64,000 nucleotides of DNA, taken from NCBI RefSeq assembly GCF_040581485.1, contig NC_090129.1:32784764-32848763 (forward strand), given 5' to 3'. The notes beneath the pieces are model-generated. The model worked only from the letters and a program-made list of their open reading frames with translations. It was not told where the DNA came from and did not search any database. This DNA is from Linepithema humile. Lineage: Eukaryota; Arthropoda; Insecta; Hymenoptera; Formicidae. Position numbers and translations under genes: made by a program. Positions 23,901-37,000 of this stretch are shown here, one piece after another; position 1 is the first letter of the stretch, and every line of letters begins with the position of its first letter.

Positions 23901-25202
23901 ACTAACAAAGAAGGGTTGACAACTCGAATTTTCTAAAAAATCTGAAACTTTATAGAAATATAATACATATAAACCAAATAAAAAATTTTTTGTTTTGGCT
24001 AAAAAAATTATATATGCAGCAGCATTGTGCAATACGCATTACGTGTTCATATACATAAGTCGATAAATCAAGCGATCTAAGGTGAAGAGCGCAAAGTCCG
24101 CACTCACATAATTGAAACGGGGCGAGGACACAATTGAGAGTGAGACACCTGAGAACAGAAAAAATAGATGGAGAAGATTTGTTACGAATTGCGTACGTGA
24201 TTTCTTTTCGTTAATCCGCAGTTTGATTTCATTTCTGAAAAAATTTTTTAAAACTAATCGCACAGGCGTCGGCCTGTTGTGCGTACTTTGATTTTGTGTG
24301 ATAAAACTGTTCTGTTCACGCCTAGCGAACGTATTAAATTAATTGACTACGAACTTTTATTCCAACATAATTTAATGTAATTAAATAATTTATAATTATT
24401 TTTAACATTATTATTTATTAAAACAATGTAATTTAAATCGCTGTTCTAGAAAAAGTTGGTATATGAAATAATTTCTCCAGCGTGCAATTCTTATTTTTTC
24501 GAATGCTTATTACATAACTTAATTCGCTCGACAGTATAAAACAGATAAAAGATATTTGCCTTGTTGAATTGCATACTAATTCACACTGCTGCAACTAAGA
24601 GCGATGTAAACACAAATCATTATGGTTTTTTTTTGTTTAAATTATGCTGAAATATGATAAATCACACGTTTTACATCGGAGCATCGTGATATGGAAAAAT
24701 CATAAGTATATTTAAAGAAAAGAAACACGTCTGATCTGATTGCTACTTGAAATTGCTATATTTCTTACATTTTTAAAATAACATTTTACTTATTTTCGAA
24801 CATTAAAGGTTAATTTTAGTTTCTAAAAGAAATTATAATCGTCAATTAATACATACAATTTTAGAAAGCTTAAAAAAATTTTTTTATTTTATTATAATTA
24901 AATAATAAAATTTGTCAAAATTAAGGAGGTAATAAAAACAATTTTTTTTACTTTTTATCATAATGTTAAAAATTATTAAAAATTATAATATATTGAATTT
25001 AATATTTTTTTAATATTCTTTATGGTTATAAAAAATATTTATAAAAATAAGAAAAATTGGATTTTGTTTGAAGAGTGTTTCTACCCTTAAAACCATTTTT
25101 TTAGCCAAAACAAAAAATAGCTTTTTGATTAAATTTATATGTATTTCTGCAAAATTTCAGATATTTTAAAAAATTCGGGTTGCCGAATCTTCTTTGTAAG
25201 TA
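23901..25202. mobile_element. DNA element with ~105-bp inverted repeats
   Basis: The left end 23901-24010 (ACTAACAAAGAAGGGTTG..., then TTGTTTTGGCTAAAAAA) is the inverse of 25097-25202. The interior has no convincing transposase. Copy 2 keeps only the left end and part of the interior (13531-13960). Copy 1 keeps only the right end (3625-3725). The insertion therefore predates the triplication. Confidence 0.7.
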
Positions 25203-25253
25203 ACTGTTAATTTTTTATTTTTCAACTTTTTTGGTTTTTTATCTAGTTATATA

Positions 25254-25717
25254 CAGGGTGTTTCATAATGCCCGTGCCAACACTCGTGTGCGGGTGGAGT
25301 GCGGTAAACTAAATAGAAAAGTCCTTTATTGTTTTGCAATTTTTGCAAAAATAATTGAGATATTAATTAAAAAGGATTGACGAATAATTGCGCGTTGCAC
25401 GCGGCTAGATTATGGGCTGTACACTTTAGGCGTGACAGCAACGAGAATCGCACGGCAACGAAAAATAACAACGCATGGCAAGAGCAAGAGTAATACATGT
25501 TGTTATTTTTCATTGCCGTGTGATCCTTGTTGCTGTCATGCCTAGAGTGTACAGTCCATAATCTAGCCGCGTGCAACGCGCAATTATTTGTCAATCCTTT
25601 TTAATTAATATCTCAATTATTATTGCAAAAATTGCAAAACGATAAAGGACTTTTCTATTCAGTTTACCGCACTCTACCCGCACACGAGTGTTGGCACGGA
25701 CATTATGAAACACCCTG
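25254..25717. mobile_element. foldback MITE with TA duplication (mariner-type)
   Basis: The element begins CAGGGTGTTTCATAATG and ends CATTATGAAACACCCTG. The two halves are inverse along nearly the full 464 bp. It is flanked by TA on each side. Unit 1 has the empty site at about 3765-3777 (GATTATATATATAGCG), so it inserted after the duplication. Confidence 0.9.
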
Positions 25718-26323
25718 TATATAAATATCGTTTATTGATAAGGGCATTTATAATGTGTATACTAATATATCTGCGATATAATATTGATTATAATGTTTCA
25801 AAATCCAAAAATATAAAAATTGACAAATTTGCGCAAAATTGTGGATTATTACAATGACAGTTACTGTCTAATGCACAATTCAACTCTTAAAAAAGTTTCC
25901 TACCTTAAAAAGGGCGCGTAAATTTTGATTGTTGCTTCTTTTTCGCGTTGCTTATTGAACAATTCGCGTTGCGCTTTACTGCCATCAAATACGTTGTCAT
26001 CGCGACGTCGCGTTGACGATTTAATTTATTACCGATTGGTTGTCATCGAGATGATGGTGTTTAATAGCTGTTTGACAGCTTGTATTATTATTATTATATA
26101 AAAAGCAGAAGTATTTTAAAGAAAGTAAAAATGTAAATTATTACATAACGGAAAAATATAACGCGCGCGTGGTGCGCGCTCGTATGACCGAAAGTAGATT
26201 AAAAAAAACAAAATCAGTTACGCTTATCGGTGAAAATCATTTTCAGTAATAAATCAATAAATTTTATATTTGATTAACATAATACGCAATGTGTTAGATA
26301 AGTAGCATTTATTCTACAGAACA

Positions 26324-29300
26324 ATGCTGCTAAAAATACGTGTGCCATTTAGTATCATAAACGTCGTACATCGAATACTAAACTGGATCTTCTTGTTCAT
26401 CTACAAAAAACCGTTACAAAGTATACCACCTGCAACGAATCCCTTATTTACGTCAAGCGCTACTACACTGGCTAGAAAAATTAGACAAAGAGAGGTGAGT
26501 GTACTCATGACACTTTTACGGTGATACTTTACTTGTCGTACTATACGCTTTTTATCGTATACACTACAAAATTATTTTACTACGGTTAAATTGTATTATA
26601 ATTAAATGCAATTTACTGTATGTTTTATTAAAATAACGAAAATTGTTTATCCATAAAAATTAGATAACAAGCTACGTGATAGTGAACGAATATATACAGC
26701 GAATTAAGGAAGTGAATCGTCATTTAAATGCCGTTGTTGACAATCGATTCGAGGAGGCCATAATTGAGGCAAAAATCTGCGACGAACAATTAAAATCTGA
26801 AAAATTTGATTTCAAAACTTTAGAAAAGGAAAAGCCGCTTTTTGGTGTGCCGCTTACTATCAAAGAAGCTATCGCTGTCAAAGGTATAAATAATTCGTAT
26901 TCTTATGAAAATATCTCAATAATTCACTATAAAAGCTCATTAATGAACGCAATTGCACCCTAACAAATCTTATTTTAAAAAGATGCAAAGATAACTGCTT
27001 GGAATATTTAGTCATTGCTTAATCGCGTTACAGGATGCAGTTATACTGGTGGCGTTTTAAGTCGCAAAGGAATAAAAGCGACTCGCAATGCCGAGATCAT
27101 CGAATTGATCCGAAATGCTGGCGGCATCCCAGTGTGCGTCACAAACACTCCGGAGTTGAGCGCCGGGATAGAGACTACGAATCTGTTGTACGGACACACT
27201 CATAATGCTTACGATAGTAGGTTCACGGCCGGCGGATCATCTGGCGGCGAGGTAATTCAGTTACAATTATACACACATGCAAAATTGTAACTTTTTGCTA
27301 TTGTAACTATAGATTTATGTGTTCTACAGTATTTTTTTCGACTTGAGTTAAGATCAGAATGTCACATACGAGCAAAAGATACATTGTTACTCATTAACAC
27401 GACTCTCATCCAGAATATTTTCCTTTCTTGAAGAAAATACAATGATAAACGCATCTCTGTTCAAAATTTGTCGCGTGTTTTATGTTAAAAATTATTATTT
27501 ACATAAAAAATAATCTCATAGGCTAAATAAAACGAAAATTTTAAACAATGTCTTGTTTAAGGGTGCATTACTTGGAGCAGGTGCTTCTTTAATTGGAATT
27601 GGTTCGGATCTAGCTGGTTCCATACGAGTACCAGCTATGCTCAATGGAGTTTTTGGACACAAACCTACGTCTAGTAAACTAATTCTTCTTTAATCTGAGC
27701 GTTTCAACTTTTTCATTGGCTTTAATTTAATAAGTTTTATATTTCAAAATTTTAACAATTTGTAAATTTTAACAATATCAAGTATTTATCATCTCAAATA
27801 AAGAGAGAAACAAATAAAAATAAAAATACATATTAATTTATTCTGTAGTCTCTTTTGTCTTGCAGGAATTATTTCAACTGAAGGACACCTACCAACGTGT
27901 AAAGATATAGTTTTTCTTAAACTTTTGACCCTTGGTCCGATGGCCAGATACGCGGAAGACCTCGGTCTATTAATGAAAGTACTAACGTCAAAATGTGAAC
28001 ATAACTTGCGTTTGGATGTGCCGGTAGACTTAAAGCAATTAAAGGTCTACTATCTGCAAGCTTTGGACAATTCGTTAGGCTTGTTGCCGGTATCATCGGA
28101 AATCAAAGAATGTATACTGAAGGCCGCGAATCATTTCAAAAACTATGGTATTCATACGGAGCAGGTACGTTATTTTTGCCACATACGTTTAACATATTTA
28201 TACAAATAATTTAATATATTTTCAGTAAACACAGAACATTGCAGCAACATTACGGCAATGTTTGCAATATTGCTGTAATGTTGCTACAATGTTACAACAT
28301 TGCCGCAATATTGCTGCAATGTTCTGTGTTCACTGGGTTACTTATCATTATAGTTACCAATAGAGTGGTCAACAACTGTCGTTGAAATTGCATTTGGTGG
28401 ACTTAACAATATAAAGAATTATTCTTCTCTGTTGAAAGACATAAACGATCCCATGGTATGGAAATATAATTTAACAAAAAATAATTATGTAAAATAATTC
28501 TCATTCGGATTCAGTGCTTTGTTAATATAAAATTTCATCTCCGTTGCGGAGACAGAAAAGAAAAGTTTAACTAATATTTGACACGTAAAAATATTATTAA
28601 AATATTATTTTTTGATTAGAGTGCAATATGCATATTTTTCTCACATTATAACACATAAATATTATTATAAATAATGATTGACGATTGTCGATAGATAATA
28701 ATATTTTAGCTTTCTCATAAATGCAAATATAAAATTCAGCTCTACATGCTATCGTGTTATCAATCATATTGTTACTGCAGCTTGAGAAGCATATGATTTC
28801 TGAATTTGGAAAAGCTCTGCTCGGTATGTCGTCGTACACAAAACAAATGCTTTTAAACAGCATAATGCTACAGAAACATTTTCCATTTTCGGAGTCAGAC
28901 ATATCATATTACACAAAAATGGGGGAAATACTTCGAGAAAAGCTACTGGTTAGTGACCCGAAAGTTGTACGATACGTTATACAATATATGGTACATTTAT
29001 TGTATATCTGTGCAAACTCTTTAACACCGTTATTAATGAGTTCTTTCATCTCTCCTTTTTCCTGCAGAATTTGTTGGGAGAGGACGGGATATTTATTTAT
29101 CCAACTTTCCGAAGCTCGGAAATTTTTTCGAATCTTATGTTTTGTGAAATACTGAGCGCTGCGTATTGCGCTATATTCAATGTTCTCGGCTTTCCCGCAA
29201 CGCAAGTGCCAATGGGACTCAATCGCAATGGATCACCTATTGGTATTCAGGTAAATTAGTTATATGAGATTTTTTTCTCTTCTCTTTTCTTTCTTTCTCT

Positions 29301-29465
29301 CTCTCCCCTCACCCTCCAAGACTAATCGATTTATTTAGCAATGTATTCAATAAATTGCAGGTGATAGCAGCGCCTTATCAAGATCGCCTTTGCTTGGCGG
29401 TTGCGCAAGAATTGGGGAGTGCTTTCGGCGGCTGGGTACCGCCGTCGGCAACAGCACGCGATTAA
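26324..29465 (+). CDS. FAAH2: fatty-acid amide hydrolase 2-like, copy 3
   Basis: Exons: 26324-26494, 26664-26883, 27034-27251, 27562-27673, 27866-28164, 28354-28455, 28781-28948, 29068-29250 and 29361-29465. They give 525 residues in frame. Lys124, Ser199 and Ser223 (GSDLAGSIR) are intact, and so is the N-terminal hydrophobic segment. The last base of exon 4 is A (27673), where copies 1 and 2 have G. This weakens the donor (CTA|GTAAAC) and changes residue 241 from Gly to Arg, at a position where other amidases usually keep Gly. Intron 5 carries a 116-bp hairpin insertion. It is probably functional, but splicing efficiency and activity are less certain than for copy 1. Confidence 0.93.
28222..28337. 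repeat. hairpin insertion of reiterated GCAATATTGC motifs in intron 5
   Basis: Inverted ends CAGTAAACACAGAACATTGC and GCAATGTTCTGTGTTCACTG enclose alternating ACATTGC/GCAATATTGC units. The whole insert can fold on itself. The same intron in copies 1 and 2 lacks it. It is likely a very short MITE or an amplified hairpin. Confidence 0.85.
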
Positions 29466-30441
29466 CAAACTGCTAATCGCTCTTAATTTATTTTATAAAT
29501 AACATTTATTTCACTACCGCTAGAAAAAGTGAAGAGTGAAATCTGCATAAGTGAGTTAACACAAGTCTAAAACCTTGTGACGAGTTGTTTCCGCATGACG
29601 AGTAATTTCTTGCATGCACATGTACTTTTATATTTGTGTTTTGTGTTTTTGAAAAATTTCGTTCTTAGGTGTAGGAGAAAATTTGTTTATGTTTTAGCAA
29701 TTATTTTACAGTGAATGGACATAGGTTTGTGTGAGTTTAGAAAATAATTATTAAATAAAATAATCTATAATTATTTTCTAGATTATAAATATTTGTTTTT
29801 AGATAAATATTTCAAGACTTTCATAAATAATAGTTGCCTCGCCGTTTTGTTTTCTGCATAATCAACAAACGCAAATTTATTTCACGTTTATTCGAAGCTT
29901 GGCGATGCGAAACTCAATGAAAATAAAATCATTGTGATGACATTTCATAAATATAATATGATGCATGCATTACTTTAAATGTTCCTTGAAGTATAATTAG
30001 TTCAGATCCTTTTTTATATTTAGTAACTGCCGGGTAATATTTTTTATATATATTGACAATTGTGTGTTTTGCATCGTAAAATATTTCCTAATATATATGT
30101 ATTCTGTTTTTAAATTAAATACATGTATTTTGTTGCTGAAAATTTATTAATATACATGTATCTATCAAATGTAATATATTTTTAATATATAATTATTAAT
30201 ATATGCAGCAATCACATAAAACCTGGATGAAAGAGTGAGATCACTATCATTTTATATAGTTTTATGTATTCACCACAAAAATGTTTACCAAATTCAATGC
30301 GACTAATGTATATCGTTATGTTTCCTCGGACAATCATTCGGCATTATTACAATACACATCGTTTCAGTCATTTTTCCAGCGTTTTTTTATTAATTATTAT
30401 TCGGAATGATTTTTCTAGTAAATATCATAACTACTAAATTA

Positions 30442-30442
<1 letters not shown>

Positions 30443-30493
<51 letters not shown>
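30443..30493. repeat. (TG)n microsatellite
   Basis: About 25 uninterrupted TG units, followed by a few GTTT units. Confidence 0.95.
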
Positions 30494-30495
<2 letters not shown>

Positions 30496-30681
30496 ATCTG
30501 TTTGTTTGTTTATGTGTAGACACGGTTCTTATAAATAATAAGATTATTTCTAGTTCGGAAGTGCATATCGACGTTGTATAAGCTTAACGCAAGGAACCTC
30601 AACTATATCTTCTTGCAATCTCTATTCGAACTTGCTTATAAATGTTTGGAGATGTAAACATTTCATTGCAAGAAAGTATAA

Positions 30682-30687
30682 TTTATT
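30682..30687 (-). terminator. possible Myo6 polyadenylation signal
   Basis: AATAAA on the minus strand about 410 nt after the Myo6 stop codon. Other AT-rich hexamers nearby make this only a candidate. Confidence 0.25.
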
Positions 30688-31095
30688 ATATATCGAAAAG
30701 TAATTCATTATATATCGCCAGTCGCACATATTGTTCTCTAGCGCAATAATCCTTGTTTTATCATCGTAATTGTATTAAACGTGTTGCGAAATACGATTAA
30801 TTGATAACGGCTAAAAATGGCAAAAGATGCCAGATTCTAGGAAAATAGGATTCTTTTTCTCTGACAAAGATTCGATATATCCTTATATCAATGAAAAATT
30901 TATCGGCCGTGTTGTGCAGTAAACAAGGCACACATTTGCAAGGCACAGAATCGGCGATGCATTCTCGAGTGTACACGCATCGCGGATAAAATACTATGTA
31001 AAATATGTAAATATCGTCAAATTTTTACGCGTTTTTCACGACAAGACAGGGAGAAGAACAATCCTTCTCCTGACAAATTCTCCTTAGCAAATTCC

Positions 31096-34000
31096 TTATT
31101 TCTTGCGATCGCACGGTGGTACATACGGTTTACCACCGTACTTCTCCCATTCGCGATTGAATTCGTGTTCCAGGACCTCGGCACCTCGTTTCCTCGTTAA
31201 TCCGGTCTCGTCCAGGCTTAATTCGCACATTTGCATATCATCGATACCTAATAAACAGAAAAAGGATTTTCCACTCCCGTAAGAACGAAGAAAGATATAC
31301 TTCAGCACAAAATGGACATATGTAATTTTAAAAAATTTACATTAAGCCTCAAATTGAAAATTAGCTCAATTATTAAAAATCTTCTGTAGTTAGACATTCA
31401 TACCTGCTACGAGAAGTATGGGTGGTTTATCGGGATGAAGTTCCATCTGCCGTGCCACATACTGTCCGTCGAAATGCGCGTACCACCATCCCCTCTTGCC
31501 GCCGTGCGTATTGTCCTGCTGCCCGGCTGCGGAGGAACGTACAAAGGGGATGCGGAAGTATCTCTGCGACGATTCGACTATCTGCTGTTTCATTGGTGTC
31601 CTCGTTGTTTTCGCGGCTAAAAAGCGCAATTATTCGCCGCTAATAAATTTGCTAATAAATATCATTTCCAAGTCAATCGCAATATTAACTAGTCGCAGTC
31701 GTCATTAATTTACTATTATTCGTCATAATTCAATGCATTTTAGTTTATTATTAAATATAATCATTATCGTATTTTATCCATTATTATAATAATTCACCTT
31801 CTTCCATGATGGATTTTGGCGCTCTCTCGTTTTCGTCCATGGTGGTCCTCCTGCGATTTCTCGCCTTCCAGGCGTGATAAACTTTCAGTCTACGGTGAAA
31901 CTCGTGACGGCAAGCCTAGAATAAAAAAAATATTGTTAATAAGATGAAATAATCTAATCCTAAATTTTATCTAATCAATACGATGCATTGTACCTCCAGT
32001 AATTCGATGTCGCAGGATGTATTGATTGCATCTCGCAGTTCCGAATACTTCCACTTGGACAAATCATATTTTTTGTTGCTCATAGCCGCTTGCTGGTTGC
32101 GCACCTGCTCCGATCTACATCGCGAGCAAACATTTATTAGAAAATAATATATAATGACGACTTCATAACACATAACTTTCGATGAAGTATTCTAAGCGCC
32201 AAAATGCACAGCGTTTTGATGTTAATCTACAAGAAAGCCAAAAGTACATGCTGAAATTAAGTGAATCGTGCGATCAAGTGTTTTTATTAAATAATATTTT
32301 ATTAAATTTAATTAGTTTTTTGTTATTTTATTAGTTAACTATTTTATTAGTTATTCATCGTAATATTTTTTATGACAGATTCTTCAAGTGATAAATACAT
32401 AACTATCTAACTAACTTTCTTTGATAGAAAATTATTTACTTATCGAATAAAAGTTACCGAAGAATCGGTTGATGAAAAATAATGCACTGTGTGCGACGAG
32501 TGTTAATTTGTTTAAAAGGGAAGTTAAATCTCACTAGCCGTTAGTCGTTCATGCAAGAACCCGAATAAATACAATACCTCATAAGCCTGTTGTTGTTTGT
32601 TGGCACTCGTACGTCGGAGCCGCTGCGTGATTTTAAACAAGATTTTAACAAGAAATACAGTAACAATATAAATAAATAACTATATAACATCTTATTTCTG
32701 CTTTTACGATGCAATAATGTTTTGCAATGGCATATTACAGTGTTTCTACAATACGGTAACAATCATTGATTTCACGTTATCAATCGTGAGATATTAATTT
32801 ACAATTAAATAAAAACTTTCGAGCGATATCAATTGCGTTCTATCGTTATTTAATATCTTTACTACTTAACACTTTCGCGATTGTTATATATTCGGCTCTA
32901 CTCAACGCTCAAAGCCGTTCTATTATATTAAACTGATGTAAAATCCGACATTTCATATTACACGACTTAATACAATGATACAAAAAACAATAAACGTAAA
33001 ATTATGTGACCGGCTTCTGACCTATATCGAAGTATAAACATAAAAATACGTGAACGGCCGCGAAAGTGTTAATTAATCGATAAACGTTAATTATTTGCGA
33101 GCAACTCCGTTTGCAAATATTGGCATGCGCAGATTATTACATTAATTCGACGTTTTTAACGTGCTGAACATCTGCTTAATATTTACTTGTAATATTTTAA
33201 AGATTGCTTAAACCACGCAACATATTTATTGGCATAAATTAATTTACCATTTAAAATCGATCGTTTTTAAATTTATTCATTCTCACCTTCGTACAGGCGG
33301 CGGTGAATCCTCCTCCACCTGTCCGTTGGATTCTTGTGCAAGTCTGACAGCCAATTCGTGATCTCTTCTTTCTTGCTCGAGCAACTCTCGAAACCGAGTC
33401 TCTTCCATGGCTTCCTTTGCCAATTCCGCCTTTAAATAATAAAATGTCAAATGTGGTATCGAAATGTGGTATCGATATTGCGCTAATTTCCATGTCCATA
33501 AAATTCATATTTATATCAAATCACTATTCGTCTGATTCAAAATGATATCGAGAAGAGGAACGTTCCAACAACAGGTAGATGTGACACAACTGTTTCGACG
33601 CGATTATATTATATCAATCTATTGTTTCATTTTGTGTTATCATTGTTAAATTTTTTCTTATAAAACAAGTGTTATTTTTATTGCGCTCGACAAATCATTT
33701 AAGCTCTATCTACTAATCGTTAAGCGACTAATCTCAAATAACAGTATCAATATTGCTTCAGTACTATTGTCTGATAATTTTTTATTAAATTAATATTATT
33801 TTCTCGTCGATTTATCTTTCAGACAAAATATATATATATATATGTATAGAAATGAATTAAATTATTTCCAATTGTTATATTAATCATTTTTCAAGATTAA
33901 TAAAATAATTATGAAAATAATTAAATAATTATTTTCAAGATTAATTAAATAATCATTAAAAATTTGGCTAACCTGAAGAGCAACCGCGGTTTTTTGATCC

Positions 34001-37000
34001 TCTTCTTCTTGCTTCCGTCTTTGCTCTTCCTCTATCTTTCTTCTGGCCTCCATTTCGAACTTCTTTCTTCTGTTTTCCTCTTCTTCCCTCTTCCTGCGCT
34101 CTTCCTCCTCTTTTCGATTTTTCTCCAGTTCGAGCTCCTGCTGGATCTTTTTCAGTCTCGCCTGTTCCTCAGCGACTTTCTGCTGCTTCACCATATCCTG
34201 GAGCGTAGCCATTTGCTTGTTCATCTGATTCACCAAAGACGTGTAGAGACCGTCAATCTCCGCCGGCGCGATCCTTGGGTTGTCCCTGATTTTGCGTATG
34301 GCCGCCTCCAGATCGTCGTCGAGCCTCTTCATATCTTGCGTCGATCGCTCGCGATTCTTCAGCTGCCCCGCGGTCTCCTCCATCCGCGTCAGCTGCTTTC
34401 GCAGATTCTTAATCTTTACGATACCGCGTATCCGCGGTCGGTGCTGCTTCCGCGCGATGTACATCCGCGCCGTCTTCTGCAGCACGATTAAATGCTGCCG
34501 CCGATAGACGATCTTATTCTTCAGCTTGATCACTGATAACGCGCAGAACTGAACTTTATTCCAGCGCGAGCGCAACAGCCACTTCTTCACATTGGCGACC
34601 AGTCTGCGCAAATTCTCCGGATCCGATCTCATAATCCGATCGAATTCCGCAAACTTGCCTGGTTTGAAGAAGACCCGAGTGATCCCGAACTTGAAATCCT
34701 TCTGATTCAGCTTCAAACTGTGCAACAGCGCCTCGCAGAAGAAACGCGGGTCGAGTTTAGCGAGTTCCGGCGGCAAGTAAGACTTGTACATGTTGTAGAG
34801 CTCATGGAACGGCACCCGGCTGGGATAGCCGTGCTCCATCAACTCCAGTACCGACGTCATCCCCGAGCAGCGCAGCTGGTTCATAATACTGTTTCCGTCG
34901 AACTGATGTGCCACCATCTCGCTGTTCGGCTTGATGCATCGTATGAAGTTTGTTCCCTAAAAATATTAACGAGAATATAAATTTTTGAAGATAAAATATT
35001 TAAACAAAAATTCAAATTTTTACTTCAAAGAATAAGAATTGCTAGAAATTAAGAAATCACGTAAATTCGAGAAAGATGATATCCTTACATTACTCTTCAA
35101 CTTGTCCATGAGTTCACCGAGCTGTGTTTTAAATTTACTGCCGACGCTGATAAAGGTGAGCTTCCCCTTCTGTAAAGAATGATTGGCGAACTGCGTCCTG
35201 AGGAATTTACTGCCGCTCTCTTGAATAAGCGCCTCCAGGGAAGCGTGCAGCGCATCGTTGTTCTTCTCGATGAATTGATTCTACAAGATCGAGATGTGAA
35301 CTCAGTTATATAGAGTTTCATGTACAGCTAAAAAATTTTCTAACGCAAAAATTCAAACATGTCTAAAAAAAAAAGAAATGTTGACTTGGTTTGAACGCTT
35401 TTATGACGCTTTTTGCGTGTTTGCTGTTTCCTGGACAATAATGCTATTATACCGTTTGATAGCAGACACCGCCGGCGTAATGGCGAATCACGAAGCCCTC
35501 GTCGTCTCGTAATTCTCGATGAGCCTTCAATCGTGACGTTCGCGGTAATGTGATGCGGAAGTGACCACTCCAGGCGCGGTGAACCTCGTTGGTGAAATGC
35601 GCGAAGCTGTGAGTCGGCAGTTTCGATTCCTCGTCCAACAGGCTGAAGATACCCGTATTCTTTGACTCGATCAAATCTGAAAGTTAGCATGATTCACGAT
35701 TTATTCTTAAAACCTATATGTAGAAATATTATTTTATTCGTGATATAATTATCTTAAATAGAATCACTTTAAAGTCATTTAATTGCACACTACTCTACAA
35801 AAACTAGGAAACACTTTTCAAGACGAAAATCGAACAATTTTCAAACCACTCTATTTTTTGTGGAATAAGATATAATTAGATAAAATAAAATTAATAATCT
35901 CAATTATTTTTGTAATAAAAATAACAGAATAACCAGAATACTTTATTATTTGGCGAATCATGTAAGTTAATTTGTAATTTATAATTAATATGAATCAAAT
36001 AATTTTTAATTTTTTATTTTACAAAAAAAATCAGGATTTAATTTTTAGATTATTTGTAATTTTGATTTTTTACTCACCAATGCAGTCCTGATTATCAACG
36101 TAGGAGATTTTAGGGACGTTCAAGGATTCTCGAGCATAAAGTTCCTGCTCGTACTTCAGAATTCGCTCGTTGAAGAACTGTTGGAGCTTTTCGTTGCAAT
36201 AATTTATGCAAAACTGTTCGAAACTGTTGACTTTGAAATATTCTACAAACACATAGAAAAGAAAATTCGCGTTGCCATTCTATTAAAACATGAAAGTTTA
36301 GCGATTGCAAATAATTCGCTCACCGAATCCGGCGATATCCAACACGCCGATGTAGTAACTCGAAGCCTTGAACGGTATGCTTTTGTTAATTCGTGCGACA
36401 ATGTGATCGAACAGTTTGCTATAAATGGCCTTGGCTAGAGCGTCCCTCGCGTTATTAGCCTCGTAAACTTTCAGGGGTACCCTATATCGTGATTGAACGG
36501 ATTGATAAAAACGATCGGAAGATCGCAATGGAATATAAACTTAAAAAAATATTACAATTCAATGAAAGTAATAAAAATAGTAAAAATATAATAAATATAA
36601 AATAATAACAAAAAGATGCTAATCAGAATGTTTGTTCTGTTCGAGTACTCACATAATGACGGTTCCTTTGATGCCACCCCGGCTAGTCTGCATCACTTTT
36701 GAGACTAAAGCCTGCCGTAACTCTTCGGGATCCACTCCCAGTAATTTCGCGGATATCACCACCGCCCTTTCCGAGCCACCGTTTATCCTGCAACCGCCCT
36801 TGGTATCCTCCGGATTGTCCTCGAATGTGATGTTGCCGAGGTGAAGCACCGCCGCCACCATCGTGTAGATCTCCATGCGTTCCGCGTCCGCTAGGCCGAG
36901 TCGAGTGAACGCCTTTGATAGAGTTAAAACAATAAATTAATGCGCGATGAAGAAATATATTTTTATCAATTTAAAAGAAACGGTTAGAAAATTTGTTGAG

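Larger units (their letters stand above)
21651..26319 (+). other. putative first intron of FAAH2 copy 3, expanded
   Basis: It includes decayed matches of the 2740-3095 tract (22130-22480) and of 3330-3590 (23030-23303). In the latter, a 73-codon frame (23082-23303) is open that is frameshifted in unit 1. It also holds the 23901-25202 inverted-repeat element, the TA-flanked foldback 25254-25717, and an unexplained insertion of about 300 bp near 25881-26195 absent from copy 1. Confidence 0.5.
20420..30210 (+). repeat. segmental duplication unit 3 (FAAH2 copy 3)
   Basis: The most complete unit: 5' block (20430-21290), promoter/exon block (21290-21900), a 4.7-kb first intron containing a whole inverted-repeat element, the amidase (26324-29465) and the 3' flank to about 30210. 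Confidence 0.8.
29466..31095. other. gap between FAAH2 copy 3 and Myo6
   Basis: 3' flank of copy 3 (to about 30210), then unique AT-rich DNA with a GT microsatellite. The 3' UTR of Myo6 (minus strand) must enter from the right. No other gene is seen. Confidence 0.6.

Noticed and set aside
33964..34980. Long + strand frames opposite the large Myo6 exon
   Set aside because: They are antisense shadows of the 984-nt exon, whose codon structure and protein match myosin VI; the + frames have no recognisable motif.
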